From: Ectobius pallidus
Lineage: Eukaryota; Arthropoda; Insecta; Blattodea; Ectobiidae
DNA length: 64,000 bases
Assembly (NCBI GenBank): GCA_964059195.1
Contig: CAXKWD010000011.1
Location: 28,023,791-28,087,790 of the forward strand
Direction of reading: 5' to 3'
The notes beneath the pieces were generated by a model. That model was not told the origin of the DNA, did no database searches, and was given only the letters and a program-made list of their open reading frames with translations. Both the position numbers and the translations under genes were made by a program. Positions 1-11,056 of this stretch are shown here, in pieces (the first letter of the stretch is position 1; every line of letters starts with the position of its first letter).

Positions 1-614
1 TTTGCAACCCTGCCGTAAACCCAATTGTTGATCGATCGATTCCGAAATTACATTTCTTTCACATCTTACACACATTTTTATTCCTTCATATAACTTTTTA
101 ATCCCAGAAATAAATTCTTCGCTCACACCTTTAGCTCTTAATTTATAAACCAGTGCCTCCCTATTAATTAAATCAAAAGCCTTTTCAAATTCTGCAAAAA
201 ACATGTATACTCTTCCTCTTTTTATACTCAAATATTTACTTACAATAGTTTGCAAAATCATTATATTGTCGATTTACCTTCTTCCTTTCCTGAATCCTGC
301 TTGAAACTCAGACAATTTACCCTCTGCTTCAGTCCACATCTGCAGCCTTTGCGCCATTACACCTGTGTATATTTTGCTTAATATGGATAGAAAACTAATA
401 CCTCTGTAATTCTCTGGCTTTTGTACATCTCCTTTTCCCTTGTACAATGGAACTATCATACTAGTCTTCCAGTTTTCTGGCATTATTTTCTTTTCCTTCA
501 CTTTGTTCAGTAAATCAGTTATTATACCCACACCCCTATCTGTACAAGCTAACATCTTCCAAAATTCTCCCGGTATGCCATCTACACCCGTAGCCTTGTT
601 CCCTTTCAAAGTTG
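1..614 (-). pseudogene. LINE reverse transcriptase fragment
   Basis: Partial reverse transcriptase of a non-LTR retrotransposon, entering the window from the left edge and truncated at its 5' side near 614. The best frame (274-609) has GNKATGVDGIPGEFWKML, IVPLYKGKGD, ENYRGISFLSILSKIYTGV and FQAGFRKGR, the early RT motifs. A frameshift near 273 leads to YMFFAEFEKAFD (motif A, with Glu/Ala changes) and GLRQG (motif B) close to base 1. It is not a host gene. Clade is uncertain; the motif spacing is of the endonuclease-RT type common in arthropods. Confidence 0.8.
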
Positions 615-636
615 GTTACTAGTAAGTAATGAATAT

Positions 637-676
637 TAATGAAGTAGTGAGTGTTTTCCAAGATATTATGTTTTAA
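637..676 (+). repeat. fragment of the 4951-5125 hairpin family
   Basis: Contains gaagtagtgagtgttttcca then a degenerate gatattatgtttta, matching the right end of the hairpin at 5090-5125. Confidence 0.45.
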
Positions 677-918
677 AATAGGCACTAATTGTGGTCCTCA
701 CCAAAGTAACACTACACGCGTTAGATAATAAATTAGAATATTTAACTAACACTTCTTTTAGCATTCTTCAGGCATAGAGATATCAATGAATCCAGAAAGA
801 TTTCTGTTGATATTACATGATAATGGTGTAATGATGTATGAAGTCCTCTGAACCTGGAACCTTCAGGCAATCATTTTAGTAAATGAGCTGGATAATTGGC
901 TGACTGGTTATATGATTG

Positions 919-1077
919 CTTAACTGTCTAGGCTGTCCAGGTGGTGCCGCAGCGAGTGTTGGTGTGCCGACATTTCTACAGCCATGTCGCTGTCTTCTTC
1001 AGAGCTGGTAAGTCAATGAAACGTTTTCATAGCAACACTCAACGCTGCACCACCTGGACAGCTAAGACAGTTATGAC
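919..1077. repeat. hairpin repeat with hammerhead-like core, Penelope-terminus type
   Basis: About 43-bp inverted arms (919-962 and 1034-1077) share ggctgtccaggtggtgc and its complement. Inside, on the minus strand at 973-1002, lies CTGAAGA, a pairable GACAGC/GGCTGT stem, then GAAA. The arrangement matches the termini of the Penelope-like element at 7.9 kb, so I read it as a solo Penelope-type end that has folded back. Confidence 0.5.
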
Positions 1078-1140
1078 TCCGGCTGCAGAAGCCTATAAAC
1101 CCAATGGTTACTTAACCCTGGGGTGTACTGCAACTTAGGC

Positions 1141-1305
1141 CTGCGACCATCACCGGTGTGCCGGAATTTTGTCGCACAGTTCTTTTCTATGCCTGCCAAT
1201 CTCCAGACATGGACCTGTCATGTTTAAGCACATTTAAATCCATCAGCCTGGGCTAGTATTGAACCCATGACCTCAAGCACATAAAGCCAGCACCATACTG
1301 GAACG
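1141..1305 (-). mobile_element. tRNA-derived SINE
   Basis: The minus strand has a B-box-like GGTTCAATACTAGC (around 1252-1266) preceded by a tRNA-like head, then a non-tRNA body with TTTAAATGTGCTTAAACATG and GACAAAATTCCGGCACACC. This is the layout of a pol III-transcribed SINE. The body resembles SINEs widespread in cockroach-like genomes (recollection, not searched). Confidence 0.55.
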
Positions 1306-4300
1306 ATTCACATTTCATGCCTGGTTTCTAATTCAATGGTCACTATACAATAAATTAAAATACTTTAAATGTCATAAAGTATATAATGAAAATCAAAAGC
1401 TATAAACAATATTACCTACAAGCTACAAAATATAACAAAGTTTTATGCTCAACTTCTACTACTTCATTATGTACATATTCTCAAGCTTCCTGGGAGGTGA
1501 ATACAGATAAGAGAATACCCATGACATATATACAGAAGAATCAGTTCTTACAGGTGGTGATAGAACACTTTTATGCTGATCTCATTTGAAAATGAAACTT
1601 GACCTATTTGAAAACCAGTAAGAGAAGATGTGGAAATTCCTTATTTGTTCTTGGGCTAACTGCAATAGCTATCAGTAAGAACCACAAAATTCTTGAGTAA
1701 AAGAGAAAATGTTTGAGCTACTCACTAATGCTAATTTAACATAAAATTTAAGGAGGCTCACTACCTTCAACTTAAATTACTGCACTGCAAAAATATAACA
1801 ATATGTGTGTAATGAAATTATATTAATTCTCATATTTTTATGCTGAAAGCACCCCCCAAATGTGTTGTGCTGAGATTCACCAGGTGCCATTTGTGACAAA
1901 CTCTGACACTAATTTCAATCTGGGATTTCAGAAGACAAAAAAATCAATATAGAGGTTTTTTTACAATTTTGTGAGTAAAGAAAATTTTCAGATTCATAAC
2001 TTCAACAATTCAAAAATGGATGTCTACAAATAATTAAGAAAGAGAGACTATTTAGTTATTACATGTTTATATCCCAAATTACTTCCAAGGAAGTTCGTAA
2101 TCTTCAAGTTCTTCTAGGACTAAGACGCAGAACCAAAATACATGCCATACTAAGAAGCACAAAAGAGAACAAGCAATAACAATATATACATTCTTTATTA
2201 AAAATAAACTTACACACAACATAATAAAATAATAAATGTTAATAAAAATACACACACAACTAACTACAAGAAAAATCTCAAGACAATTAAGCAATGCATC
2301 AGATATCCTAAGTAGCTGATGCTCAAAATCTACATACATGATTCACAAATGAAAGATTTTTTACAAGAATCATCTGGCAAAAATTTGATTAAAATTAGAA
2401 ACACATTGGTGGAATCACATCTATAATTTGAATGATTTAAAAAACTCGCCCTATCCTAAGCATACCCGTATTGAATGAAATAAAGAAATATTATTATAAT
2501 TAACAATCTTATTTCTTGGACAATTTTGTACAGTAGAAGCCTGATGTAACGCGGTTGTTTGGAGATATGCTCTACCCCGTGTTATGTCCTTGTATTGTGG
2601 TATATCAAAATATGATTGTAGAAGTGGCAAAATCAATCTCATGGATGTGAAGGAGGAAACACTCGTGCACTAATGAATTACAGCATTATACGGTAATATA
2701 ATATACATTATAAAAATTACCCTCCACTTATGATTTTTAGTCCAATCCTATAAATGACTTCATTTTCGATTACAATGCATAGAATTACACTAACAATTCT
2801 TTGACTTTCTGTATTTTGATCTCATGACTTTACACTCAGAATGTTTGATTCAGACTATTCAAATCATATTACTTCAACTTCCTGAGGTTTATAAATATTA
2901 TTTCTGGTATATGCAGATTTTTTTTTTATACTACACTACCATTCCATTGTTCTACTATTGTTACTTCTGTGAAATCCTTTGGAACAGTGGACACGGTTAA
3001 CTAGGAGGTGGTGAGGGCAAGTCTAACAGTAAAATTGTACTGCAGATCCGCTCAATGCAGATTTTTACTGGTTCAATTTACTTTTAAATGTAAAATTTAA
3101 AAAAAATATATTAAAAAAATATAATAATAATAATAATAATAATAAAACTACTGTATATAATAATTGGAGGACATACCTTCCCCATGTTATAATCCAATAC
3201 GCAGAATTTCAAATTGTGCTACTTACTACTTAGCATTTCTTCTGTTAACTTAAACAGGCTAATGCAAGAATTCCTTGTGAAGAAATGTCAATTTTACTCA
3301 AATAGCTAGCAAGTATGTAGTGTAAATATTAGAACTTGTGCTTCCGTTATAAACAAAACAATCATCTTGATATGCTTTCTGCACAAATGAATTGCCTCTA
3401 CCACAGAATAGTCATGCATCAATGAAGCCAGCTTAATACTGAAAAAACAATTAATTTCGCTATGGTGAGACATGAAAACCATCAACTCATGTCTGACTAC
3501 TATTTATTATATCTGAACAATACTGCAGGTCTTTTTCCACTCCTGGTGCATTCACTGAACTTTGACAAGATACAGTAAACAGGGCAGGTATAAACTAATG
3601 AGTGGAGCAGTGGCTCCCAAAGATGCATGAAATTTGCTAAACGTAACACAAATTGTTCTCTTTTCGGCAAATGTTTACAAACTTTTCTTTTATTACAGCC
3701 CATAACCCAAAAAATGTACTTTTGAATCATGAAAGAAGACAAATTCATATAATAATGGAAAAAATTAACATAATCCCACTTTTTAAACGAATTTGAGCAA
3801 AAATATTTTGCACAAGCTTTGCTTTTTTGGGTGGCGTTCAAATGCACATTTATAAAAATCTTATATTTTAATTTGAAGTAATAAATTTATTATTATTATT
3901 ATTATTATTTTAAATTGGATAGCTTAATACTAACTCATTCTGAAGGAATATTTTCATAATTCCCTTTAAATATTCCCTCATGACTTTGTTAACAAACAAA
4001 TGTGTTGGCCAAGTTGCCATTCTAAATGTTTACATTCAATGACTAGAAGAAGCAAATTCCATTAAACTGCTGAATTCATGTGGAGCTATTTCAACTATGC
4101 TGCTCTGATTACCACCAGGAACACAATTTTGTCAAGATATGAATGACAACCTGCATTCTGTTAAGTTTACAGCTTGACATATAAGATAGCAGAACAATGT
4201 ACGTTACAGGAAGTATGACTAGTTGTTGTTATCATGAGGACAGTGGATATTCCAACTTACGAGTGTCCTGTTGTGATAACCACTTATTTCATAGAGAGAA

Positions 4301-4950
4301 AAAATTATGGTTCTGATACTGCTTTCATGCATTGAAGCATTTCAAACAAACAAACAAAGAAACAAACAAACAAACAAACAAAGAAACAAACAAACAAACA
4401 AACAAAGAAAAAATACTAATACTAAATACAAAGAAAGATCAAGCCCTATTTTGAGTGTCTTTTTCAGTTGAATGGATGCTTAGTTGATTTACCCCACTGG
4501 AAGTGTGGAGCTAAACATTTTTATTTTATTTTTATTTACTGCCTAGCTATATACCTTGTTTGAGAAGTAAGGTACATGTACAGACAACTGTGAATACTTA
4601 TTTCAAGTGTCCTTTTTTAGTCAGTAAGTGCCATTGTTGGAAGATTACGTCTTCTTACAACAAGTGTTTACATAATCTTTCTTCTTATTTACACCTAGTC
4701 TTATATTCTTTTTGAAATATTAGGTACGTGTATGGACACTGAAGAACCCCCATTTTGAGTGTCCTCTGAATACTTTACTGGAAGGATGGGTATGTGTACC
4801 AAAAACAATGAACCCCTATTTCGCTATTTTGAACATCATTTCACTAACGGCTTTACCCAGCTGACCTCCATTCTTTATTAAATATAAATTTTCATGTAAC
4901 CTATATGGAAATTTGTATTCATTTCAGTGTTTGTGAACACTATCGTAAAT
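1306..4950. other. unassigned AT-rich stretch
   Basis: No coding exon recognised; open frames here are short and AT-driven. Contains AAT/TTA microsatellites (about 3124-3146, 3887-3910) and a long CAAA/GAAA repeat (about 4349-4410). Confidence 0.6.
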
Positions 4951-5125
4951 ATAAAACACATTATCACAAAAACACTCGCTACTTCATTAAAATAACTAAC
5001 TTACTAGTTAGCCGGCTTTCAAGAGGACCTTCCTCCCATCGTCAGACTCCGTGGAGCCTCTTGAAAGCCGGCTAAGTTAGTTATTTTAAAGAAGTAGCGA
5101 GTGTTTTTTTGATAATGTGTTTTAT
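4951..5125. repeat. 175-bp hairpin MITE-like element with hammerhead-like core
   Basis: Near-perfect inverted arms of about 75 bp: left ataaaacacattatcac through ctttcaagagg, right cctcttgaaag through gataatgtgttttat. The loop contains, on the minus strand at 5016-5045, CTGACGA, a GAGGA/TCCTC stem and GAAAG. It is probably a folded-back Penelope-type terminus. Confidence 0.6.
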
Positions 5126-6541
5126 GTTATTACACTTCATTGTGTTTCCCAATTCTAAGTGAATTAAACTATCGTAAATGTTTTCAAATACCGGAAAGTT
5201 GACCATCCTTTCCAGTTCATATGTTGTATGATCCTCGACATTCACTGTAATTGTATATTAAAAATAGGTAACTCACACAGTGTAGTAACTATAATAAATA
5301 TAACTGCCATAACTTCAAACTTTTGGTTCACTCACGAACTTTTCGGTGAAACATGCTTGAAGAACCATTTTCCTCAACTATATGTCTCCCTGCTTTTGAA
5401 AATATCAGTGTGCATCTGGTAGATAATTTAACTTTTTGATCAGTTTTCCTCTTCTGCTTTCTAAAATTTCACCAAACTACTTTGCAACTTTGTTATATAA
5501 GCCTCAATATTTGTGGAAAAAATTTATATAGTGAAGTTTGAAGTAGATTTAAGAATTTTGACTAACCAGAAGAAGAGAACTTGATTGAAATACTCGTCAA
5601 ACCTTCAGCAGGTGTAAATCAGGATATTAATAAGCAGGATTTGAGAGTACACAAGTAGAAAAAGATGAAGGCAATGGACCTTGTACTATGTTTTACTAAA
5701 TAGTTGGCAAGTGAAGCAAAAGCATCAAAGTTCAACTTATGTGAAAATCATATCTTTCTGCTGCAATTCATTGAGGTATCAGGTAATACCATCTTTCAAA
5801 GTTTCTTATTTTGTTTTTATTCCTGTAGCGTGGCTTATTTTTTGCACTACTGTATTCAGTAAAACAGTGGGAATTTACATCGTTTGCTTTTTATTTTTTC
5901 ACAGTGAGCAATCAAAGTCAACAATTTGTCTCCACATAAATTCAGCAGCTGTACTGAAATTTCTTCTGCACTTTTAATACTAGTTTTTAAACAATCATTG
6001 TTTAATGCTGCTGACCTGGGAGAAAATGCTGTTTAATTAATTATGTATTAACCATAATGTTCCACAACACAAGCTTTCAAATACATAAAATTTGCTAGTA
6101 ATTCAGTTTAACTACAGTCATGTTATTACACTTCATAACACTACTCCTAACAAACAAACTATGTATACTATACTGTCATGGTGAAAGCTACCCTCAAACT
6201 TAGAACAGATTGGTTTTCACAACAGATAGACACATACAAAAAATTAGCAGCTGAAATTGATTGTAAGGGGCTACAAATTTACTTGTAATAACGCACAATG
6301 AAATAACGGCATCCAGTTGGAGAGCTCACTTGATTAGCCGGCACCCTGGATCCATGGGAAGTAGGCAGAGGGTTGACTAGAGGGGAAGCAGATAAGACAT
6401 AAAACTCCCTTCCTCGCAACAAATGGGTGAGCCTTCTCAATATTTTGAATATACGAGACTCACATTTAATTTTCATGTATTTGCATTTAATTTCAGTAGA
6501 TTGTTTTTTGTATGTGTCTACCTTTTGTGAAGACATATCTA
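5126..6541. other. unassigned AT-rich stretch
   Basis: No recognisable exon or element; it includes 60-100-codon open frames with no family features. Confidence 0.5.
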
Positions 6542-7147
6542 CAGTGTGTTTCACGTACAAGTTGGCCAATCATGCAGGTTTCTGCATTGTGGCAGTCACA
6601 GCTCTAACTCCCGAGGGATCTGGTGAAATGTCTACACAAATAAAGCCACTAACGGTGTAAATATTCAGGTTCGCACATTTACAGTTAAAATTATAATGAA
6701 AATAATCACGTACCTCATCACAAGATATGTTGGAAATGTCCTCCTCTTGCATCCACACAATACTGGCACCATTTTAGGATCTTTTTTTTTCACGCGTATA
6801 AGTTCAGCTTCCACAATAAGGTAATATTGTCTTTAAGTTCTTCTAATGTATGGGGTTTGACCTATACTCTTTATTTTGTAAGTTAAAGTTTGGGTGAATA
6901 TATCTACAGAACTGAAGTAGAAATTAACTCATCTCAGAAGCTGAACTCATGCACATGAAAGAAAATTTCCTAAAAAGGTGCCAGTGTTGTGTGGATACAA
7001 GAGGAGGACATTTCCAACATCTCTTGTGATAAGGTACGTGGTTATTTTCATTGTAATTTTAACGGTAATCGTGAAAACCTGAATCATTACACTGCTAGTG
7101 GCTTTATTTGCGTAGATATTTCACTCGATCATGCAGGAGTTAGAGCT
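6542..7147. mobile_element. fold-back mariner-type element, copy 1 (right arm truncated)
   Basis: Two inverted copies of the 3' end of a mariner/Tc1-type transposon meet head to head. The left arm (minus) starts at a TA with CAGTGTGTTTCACGTACAAG, then GTTGGCCAATCATGCAGG, and runs inward to a transposase C-terminus (ELKDNI ... CQYCVDARGGHFQHIL, stop). The right arm (plus, from about 6890) reads FLKRCQCCVDTRGGHFQH, then the matching 3' UTR, and breaks off near 7147 before its terminal repeat. The organisation is shared with 45673-46364, so the fold-back itself is the mobile unit. The transposase remnants carry stops. Confidence 0.8.
7103..7108 (-). promoter_or_regulatory. candidate IDH3G poly(A) signal AATAAA
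   Basis: Minus-strand AATAAA about 195 nt past the IDH3G stop. It sits inside the truncated right arm of the fold-back DNA transposon. A second AATAAA is at 6870-6875. Without cDNA neither can be assigned. Confidence 0.3.
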
Positions 7148-7302
7148 GTATATGCTAAGTTTGAAGGTAGTTTTCGGAATGACACTATATACAGTTCACT
7201 TGTAAGCTTATACTCATGCTTTAAGCATGCATTACAGCAAACAACAAAACACCAAGCTAAACTACAGAACACTTTCTAAAAAACATAATCAGGTCCATAA
7301 AT

Positions 7303-7388
7303 TTACCAGTTTGAAGTTTTTGTAGTGTGCTGAAGGTATTTGACGATGTTCTGAACAACATCAATGCTTGTTGCCTGGCCTCCTAGAT
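7303..7388 (-). CDS. IDH3G: IDH3G terminal coding exon with stop codon
   Basis: Last coding exon, 86 bp. Acceptor TTATTTCCAG joins with the single base left from the previous exon to give DLGGQATSIDVVQNIVKYL, then QHTTKTSNW and TAA (7303-7305). TPDLGG is the conserved C-terminal gamma motif. The 4.2-kb intron before it contains the 1.85-kb Penelope-like element and a hAT MITE. The 3' UTR begins at 7302 and runs towards lower coordinates into a fold-back transposon arm. Confidence 0.92.
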
Positions 7389-7895
7389 CTGGAAATAACA
7401 AGCAAAAATCTTCTGAGGACTTTATTATATTTTACACATAAATAGAAATGGAAGTAGAAACAGAACACGGTTTATGCAGATTTTGATTTTATTTACACAA
7501 TCCTGCTTTATTGAGAAACTGCAACTGCAATTAAACCAGTTACCATGAAATACTATGGTATTTGCTAATTGTGGTCTAACTATTTTTTTTATATTTTAAC
7601 AGTTGCCAACCTGAAAGTTCTAAGTTCTACTTGAATCATACAGCAATGTGTAATTGGTTCATGAATTATTTTGCAACCAAAGTTGCCAAGATACTTAACG
7701 CACATGTTCCTCACTGCAAAGATTGATCAAGGTCATGCTAAGGAAGTGCTTGTTGATGAAAAGGAGGGAGTGGCAACTGTTGTCAGATCACAATGAGAAA
7801 AAATGATGCGAATATTATTGTGATGAATAATTTATTTCTCTGAGAAAAATCTGTTATGCCAAGTTGAATTTTTTTTACATTAAATGGTGGTTTTA
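7389..7895. other. IDH3G intron, unassigned part
   Basis: Intronic DNA between the terminal exon and the Penelope-like element; no other feature seen. Confidence 0.6.
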
Positions 7896-7993
7896 CATTA
7901 CAGGGAATGTAAGATTTTAGATTTTCCTGGCGAAGAGTATGAATAAATCTTTCCCGGGTAGACAGCCAGGTTTGAAGATCAAGTGTCTCCGAC

Positions 7994-8025
7994 GTTTCAG
8001 AGGCCCACGCTGCCTCCATCCTCAG
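7994..8025 (-). ncRNA. hammerhead-like core at Penelope-like terminus (left arm)
   Basis: Minus strand: CTGAGGA, a GGAGGC/GCCTCT stem, then GAAAC. Stems I and III of a full hammerhead are not evident, so activity is doubtful. Confidence 0.35.
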
Positions 8026-8110
8026 GGATACTGAAGTGTCGAGTCTGTCAAGCCGAGGTGGTATATATACAGATCGCGAGTTGCGAGGAGTCGACCAATC
8101 AGGCGCCAGT

Positions 8111-9160
8111 TCATTTTTCCATCGTCTTTTTTTCGGCCAATCGGCTTCTACTGTCTTTTAGTTGTTTGAGACAGTGATTCCAGGCAGGGTTGATGCTGAG
8201 GCCTCCGTCTCTATTGAAATTGTTAACCTCAAGCTTAATTTCGATCGCTTCCTTGATTAATCTGTCCCAGAACCTTGAAGTCTTCGCAAGGATTGTAGTG
8301 TTTGCGAAATCAATCCTGTGCCCGGATCCCAAGTTGATGGTATGTTCTGCCACCGCAGATTTATCGGGATAGAAGAGTCTGATGCAGCGGGCATGCTCAG
8401 AACAGCGCTGGTCAATAGTCCGTGAAGTCTGCCCGATGTAAGCCCTGCCGCATTCACAGGGGATGCGGTACACACCCGGTGTTCTGAGTCCTAAGTCGTC
8501 TTTCACCTGTCTCAAGAGGCTTCTGGTCTTCATAGGTGGTTTGAAGACTGTTCTGATCTTCCATTTCCTCAGGATTCGGGCTAATCTCTGTGATAAGTTA
8601 CCGAAATACGGCAGTACTGCAGTGCTTTTAGTGTCGTCAGGGTCTCGTGTTGGAGGTGTTGCCTGAGGAACGGTCCTTTTCAGGGCCAATCGAATTTCCC
8701 TTTCATGGAATCCATTTTGTAAGAATGTCCTCCTCAGGTGGTTCAGTTCATCAGGCAGGTTTTCTTTGTCCGAAATGGAGATTGCTCTGTTGATGAGGGT
8801 GTTAAGTACTCCTCTACGTTGCGCTGGGTGGTGATGACTATTGCCGTTGAGATAAAGGTCGGTGTGAGTCTTCTTTCTATACACCCTATGACCTAGTGTG
8901 CCATTGGTCTTACGTTGTATTAATATGTCAAGGAATGGAAGACAGCCATCTTTTTCTATCTCCATCGTGAAAGTGATACTCTGGTGTATGTTGTTGAGGT
9001 GGTCGAGGAATTCTTGGAGCTTCTCCTGTCCATGAGGCCAGATTACAAAGGTGTCATCCACGTACCTGTAGAAGCAGGTGGGTTTATAGGGTGCTGTTTC
9101 AAGCGCCTTCTGCTCAAAATGCTCCATGTATAGATTAGCTATGGCCGGAGAGAGCAGAAG
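8111..9160 (-). CDS. Penelope-like RT (truncated) plus GIY-YIG endonuclease
   Basis: Open minus-strand frame. The native part begins at the arm/centre boundary with LSPAIANLYMEHFEQKAL (RT motif B region), followed by catalytic YRYVDDTFVIW and LPFLDILIQRK, then a linker and a GIY-YIG nuclease (PGVYRIPCECGRAYIGQTS ... SEHARCIRL ... AVAEHTINLGSGHRIDF ... IKEAIEIKLE). RT plus C-terminal GIY-YIG defines Penelope-like elements. The frame can be extended upstream to 9238 only by reading the inverted arm antisense, so that start is artificial. The N-terminal half of RT, including the first catalytic Asp, is absent, so it cannot be active; what remains has no stops and looks recent. Confidence 0.88.
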   Translation of the reverse strand, partial: LLLSPAIANLYMEHFEQKALETAPYKPTCFYRYVDDTFVIWPHGQEKLQEFLDHLNNIHQSITFTMEIEKDGCLPFLDILIQRKTNGTLGHRVYRKKTHTDLYLNGNSHHHPAQRRGVLNTLINRAISISDKENLPDELNHLRRTFLQNGFHEREIRLALKRTVPQATPPTRDPDDTKSTAVLPYFGNLSQRLARILRKWKIRTVFKPPMKTRSLLRQVKDDLGLRTPGVYRIPCECGRAYIGQTSRTIDQRCSEHARCIRLFYPDKSAVAEHTINLGSGHRIDFANTTILAKTSRFWDRLIKEAIEIKLEVNNFNRDGGLSINPAWNHCLKQLKDSRSRLAEKKTMEK

Positions 9161-9161
9161 A

Positions 9162-9590
9162 CCACCTATGAAGACCAGAAGCCTCTTGAGACAGGTGAAA
9201 GACGACTTAGGACTCAGAACACCGGGTGTGTACCGCATCCCCTGTGAATGCGGCAGGGCTTACATCGGGCAGACTTCACGGACTATTGACCAGCGCTGTT
9301 CTGAGCATGCCCGCTGCATCAGACTCTTCTATTCCGATAAATCTGCGGTGGCAGAACATACCATCAACTTGGGATCCGGGCACAGGATTGATTTCGCAAA
9401 CACTACAATCCTTGCGAAGACTTCAAGGTTCTGGGACAGATTAATCAAGGAAGCGATCGAAATTAAGCTTGAGGTTAACAATTTCAATAGAGACGGAGGC
9501 CTCAGCATCAACCCTGCCTGGAATCACTGTCTCAAACAACTAAAAGACAGTAGAAGCCGATTGGCCGAAAAAAAGACGATGGAAAAATGA
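9162..9590 (+). CDS. inverted duplicate of the GIY-YIG endonuclease domain
   Basis: Plus-strand copy of the nuclease C-terminal part, identical to the minus copy in nearly every residue (PPMKTRSLLRQVKDDLG ... GVYRIPCECGRAYIGQT ... NPAWNHCLKQLKDSR) and ending at the same stop. It lacks RT. One visible difference is FYSDK here against FYPDK in the minus copy. It is part of the inverted arm, not a separate gene. Confidence 0.88.
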   Translation, partial: PPMKTRSLLRQVKDDLGLRTPGVYRIPCECGRAYIGQTSRTIDQRCSEHARCIRLFYSDKSAVAEHTINLGSGHRIDFANTTILAKTSRFWDRLIKEAIEIKLEVNNFNRDGGLSINPAWNHCLKQLKDSRSRLAEKKTMEK

Positions 9591-9675
9591 ACTGGCGCCT
9601 GATTGGTCGACTCCTCGCAACTCGCGATCTGTATATATACCACCTCGGCTTGACAGACTCGACACTTCAGTATCC

Positions 9676-9707
9676 CTGAGGATGGAGGCAGCGTGGGCCT
9701 CTGAAAC
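9676..9707 (+). ncRNA. hammerhead-like core at Penelope-like terminus (right arm)
   Basis: Plus-strand copy of the 7994-8025 motif carried on the inverted arm: CTGAGGA, GGAGGC/GCCTCT stem, GAAAC. Confidence 0.35.
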
Positions 9708-9772
9708 GTCGGAGACACTTGATCTTCAAACCTGGCTGTCTACCCGGGAAAGATTTATTCATTACAGGGAAT

Positions 9773-10805
9773 TTGAAGTCGAAAATATTATTACATCAAT
9801 TGAAAGGATTACAAATGGCGAACAAATCTAAAAAGTTCACTTTTCAGGAATTGAAAATAAAACTTCCATCTGTTGGACTTGACTTGTTTTTGTAGAAGTA
9901 AGAAATCCAATTTGCAATAAATAATAATAATTATTATTAACAAGTGAATTTAGTAAAGTTATATGAGTACAGAAATCAAAAAATAATTTCCCGTAACAAT
10001 TACTGACTTCAAGTTAAGCTTGAAACTATTTATGAATGCTAGACTTGTTCGCGTTTAGCGGGTCTAGTTTCTGAAGAAACCCTTTATTTTCAACTGACTT
10101 TTTCTTGGGACTTATCTTGATTTTGAAGTATCAATTTTACCATCAGGTAACTCTTCTAAGAGTCCATAGAGACTGCATAAACTGGAAAAGTTCATTTTTT
10201 AACCTGTCTGTTTTTGTAATAAACCCCTCAAAATTTTATGCTAATGTGGGAAAATGTTAAATCGAATATAAAATCAGGGTTATTCTGTATACAATGAAGC
10301 ACAAACTTTTTTTTTTCTAATGGAAAATCTGTTAAATGAGATTTGATTAAATATGTCTACGAACTATATATTAATGAGCATTTCACTTTTTTTTTCTTTC
10401 CAGGCATGAGACCACAATAAAGGGTCATTCCATATGAAATCATCCAAATTTTTAAAAAATGGTTGCATGACCATTTTAGAAAAAAATAATTTTTTGTATA
10501 TGAGTTCATACATGTTTCAAGATATCAAAACAAGTTTTCAAAAAAATCTTGTGTTCTTGGTTTCCCAGGGGTGTCCATTTTTCAATCCTGGTTTAACACA
10601 TTTTTTGCGAATATAGCTGATTACGAACATTTTCATAACTCAACAACCATAAGACTTAGAAATTTGAATTATGAACCATTTTGTAACTATTGAAGCGTAC
10701 TTTCAGAAATACTTTATTGTTTTCTTCAACACAAAATTTTTCATATGAAAATATGAGTTTGAAATTCGGGTAAACTTTTCCAAAAAAATCACTTTTTGGA
10801 CCAAA
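9773..10805. other. IDH3G intron, unassigned part
   Basis: AT-rich; includes a short ATT microsatellite near 9923-9940. No element boundaries recognised. Confidence 0.5.
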
Positions 10806-10868
10806 TTTTATATGAACCCAGACCTGCAGATCTATAGCCAGTGAAACTAACCACAAGACCACACAGGT
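10806..10868 (-). mobile_element. degenerate tRNA-derived SINE head
   Basis: The minus strand reads GTGGTCTTGTGGTTAG (A-box-like) and, about 30 nt on, GGTCTGGGTTCATAT (B-box-like). It is the relic of a tRNA-derived SINE; the anticodon arm does not fold convincingly. Confidence 0.4.
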
Positions 10869-11056
10869 GGTCTCAAGATGTCTCGAATAGGTTAAACAAA
10901 ATAATTTTCTCCTAAGGAAGTTCCATCAATTTGAAAGTACAGTATTAAAGTTGAATTGAAACCACCGATTTCCCAATCCTAAGTACTGCTTCCTAAAAAC
11001 TCCTAACTTTAGCTACAAAGCATTTTATTCATCAAACAAAGCTGGTATGTCATGAG

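Larger units (their letters stand above)
7909..9759 (-). mobile_element. Penelope-like element, 5'-truncated with inverted 600-bp arm
   Basis: Minus-strand Penelope-like retroelement in the last IDH3G intron. A 13-bp direct repeat cattacagggaat flanks it (7896-7908 and 9760-9772), the likely target-site duplication. Two 600-bp arms, 7941-8540 and 9161-9760, are nearly identical inverted copies of the element's 3' end; the 620-bp unique centre encodes RT on the minus strand. About 32 extra bases lie between the left duplication and the arm. Inverted and 5'-truncated copies are a known habit of Penelope-like elements. Confidence 0.9.

Noticed and set aside
2529..2600. Pogo/Tigger-type terminus (tacagtagaagcctgatgtaac)
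   Set aside because: Resembles the 28-kb end only weakly and no inverted partner was found.
7990..8030. Complete hammerhead ribozyme
   Set aside because: Only the two core boxes and the stem between them are clear; stems I and III and a cleavage triplet could not be placed.
8111..9238. A single 375-residue Penelope protein starting at 9238
   Set aside because: The first 26 residues come from reading the inverted arm antisense; the native protein starts at the arm/centre boundary near 9160.
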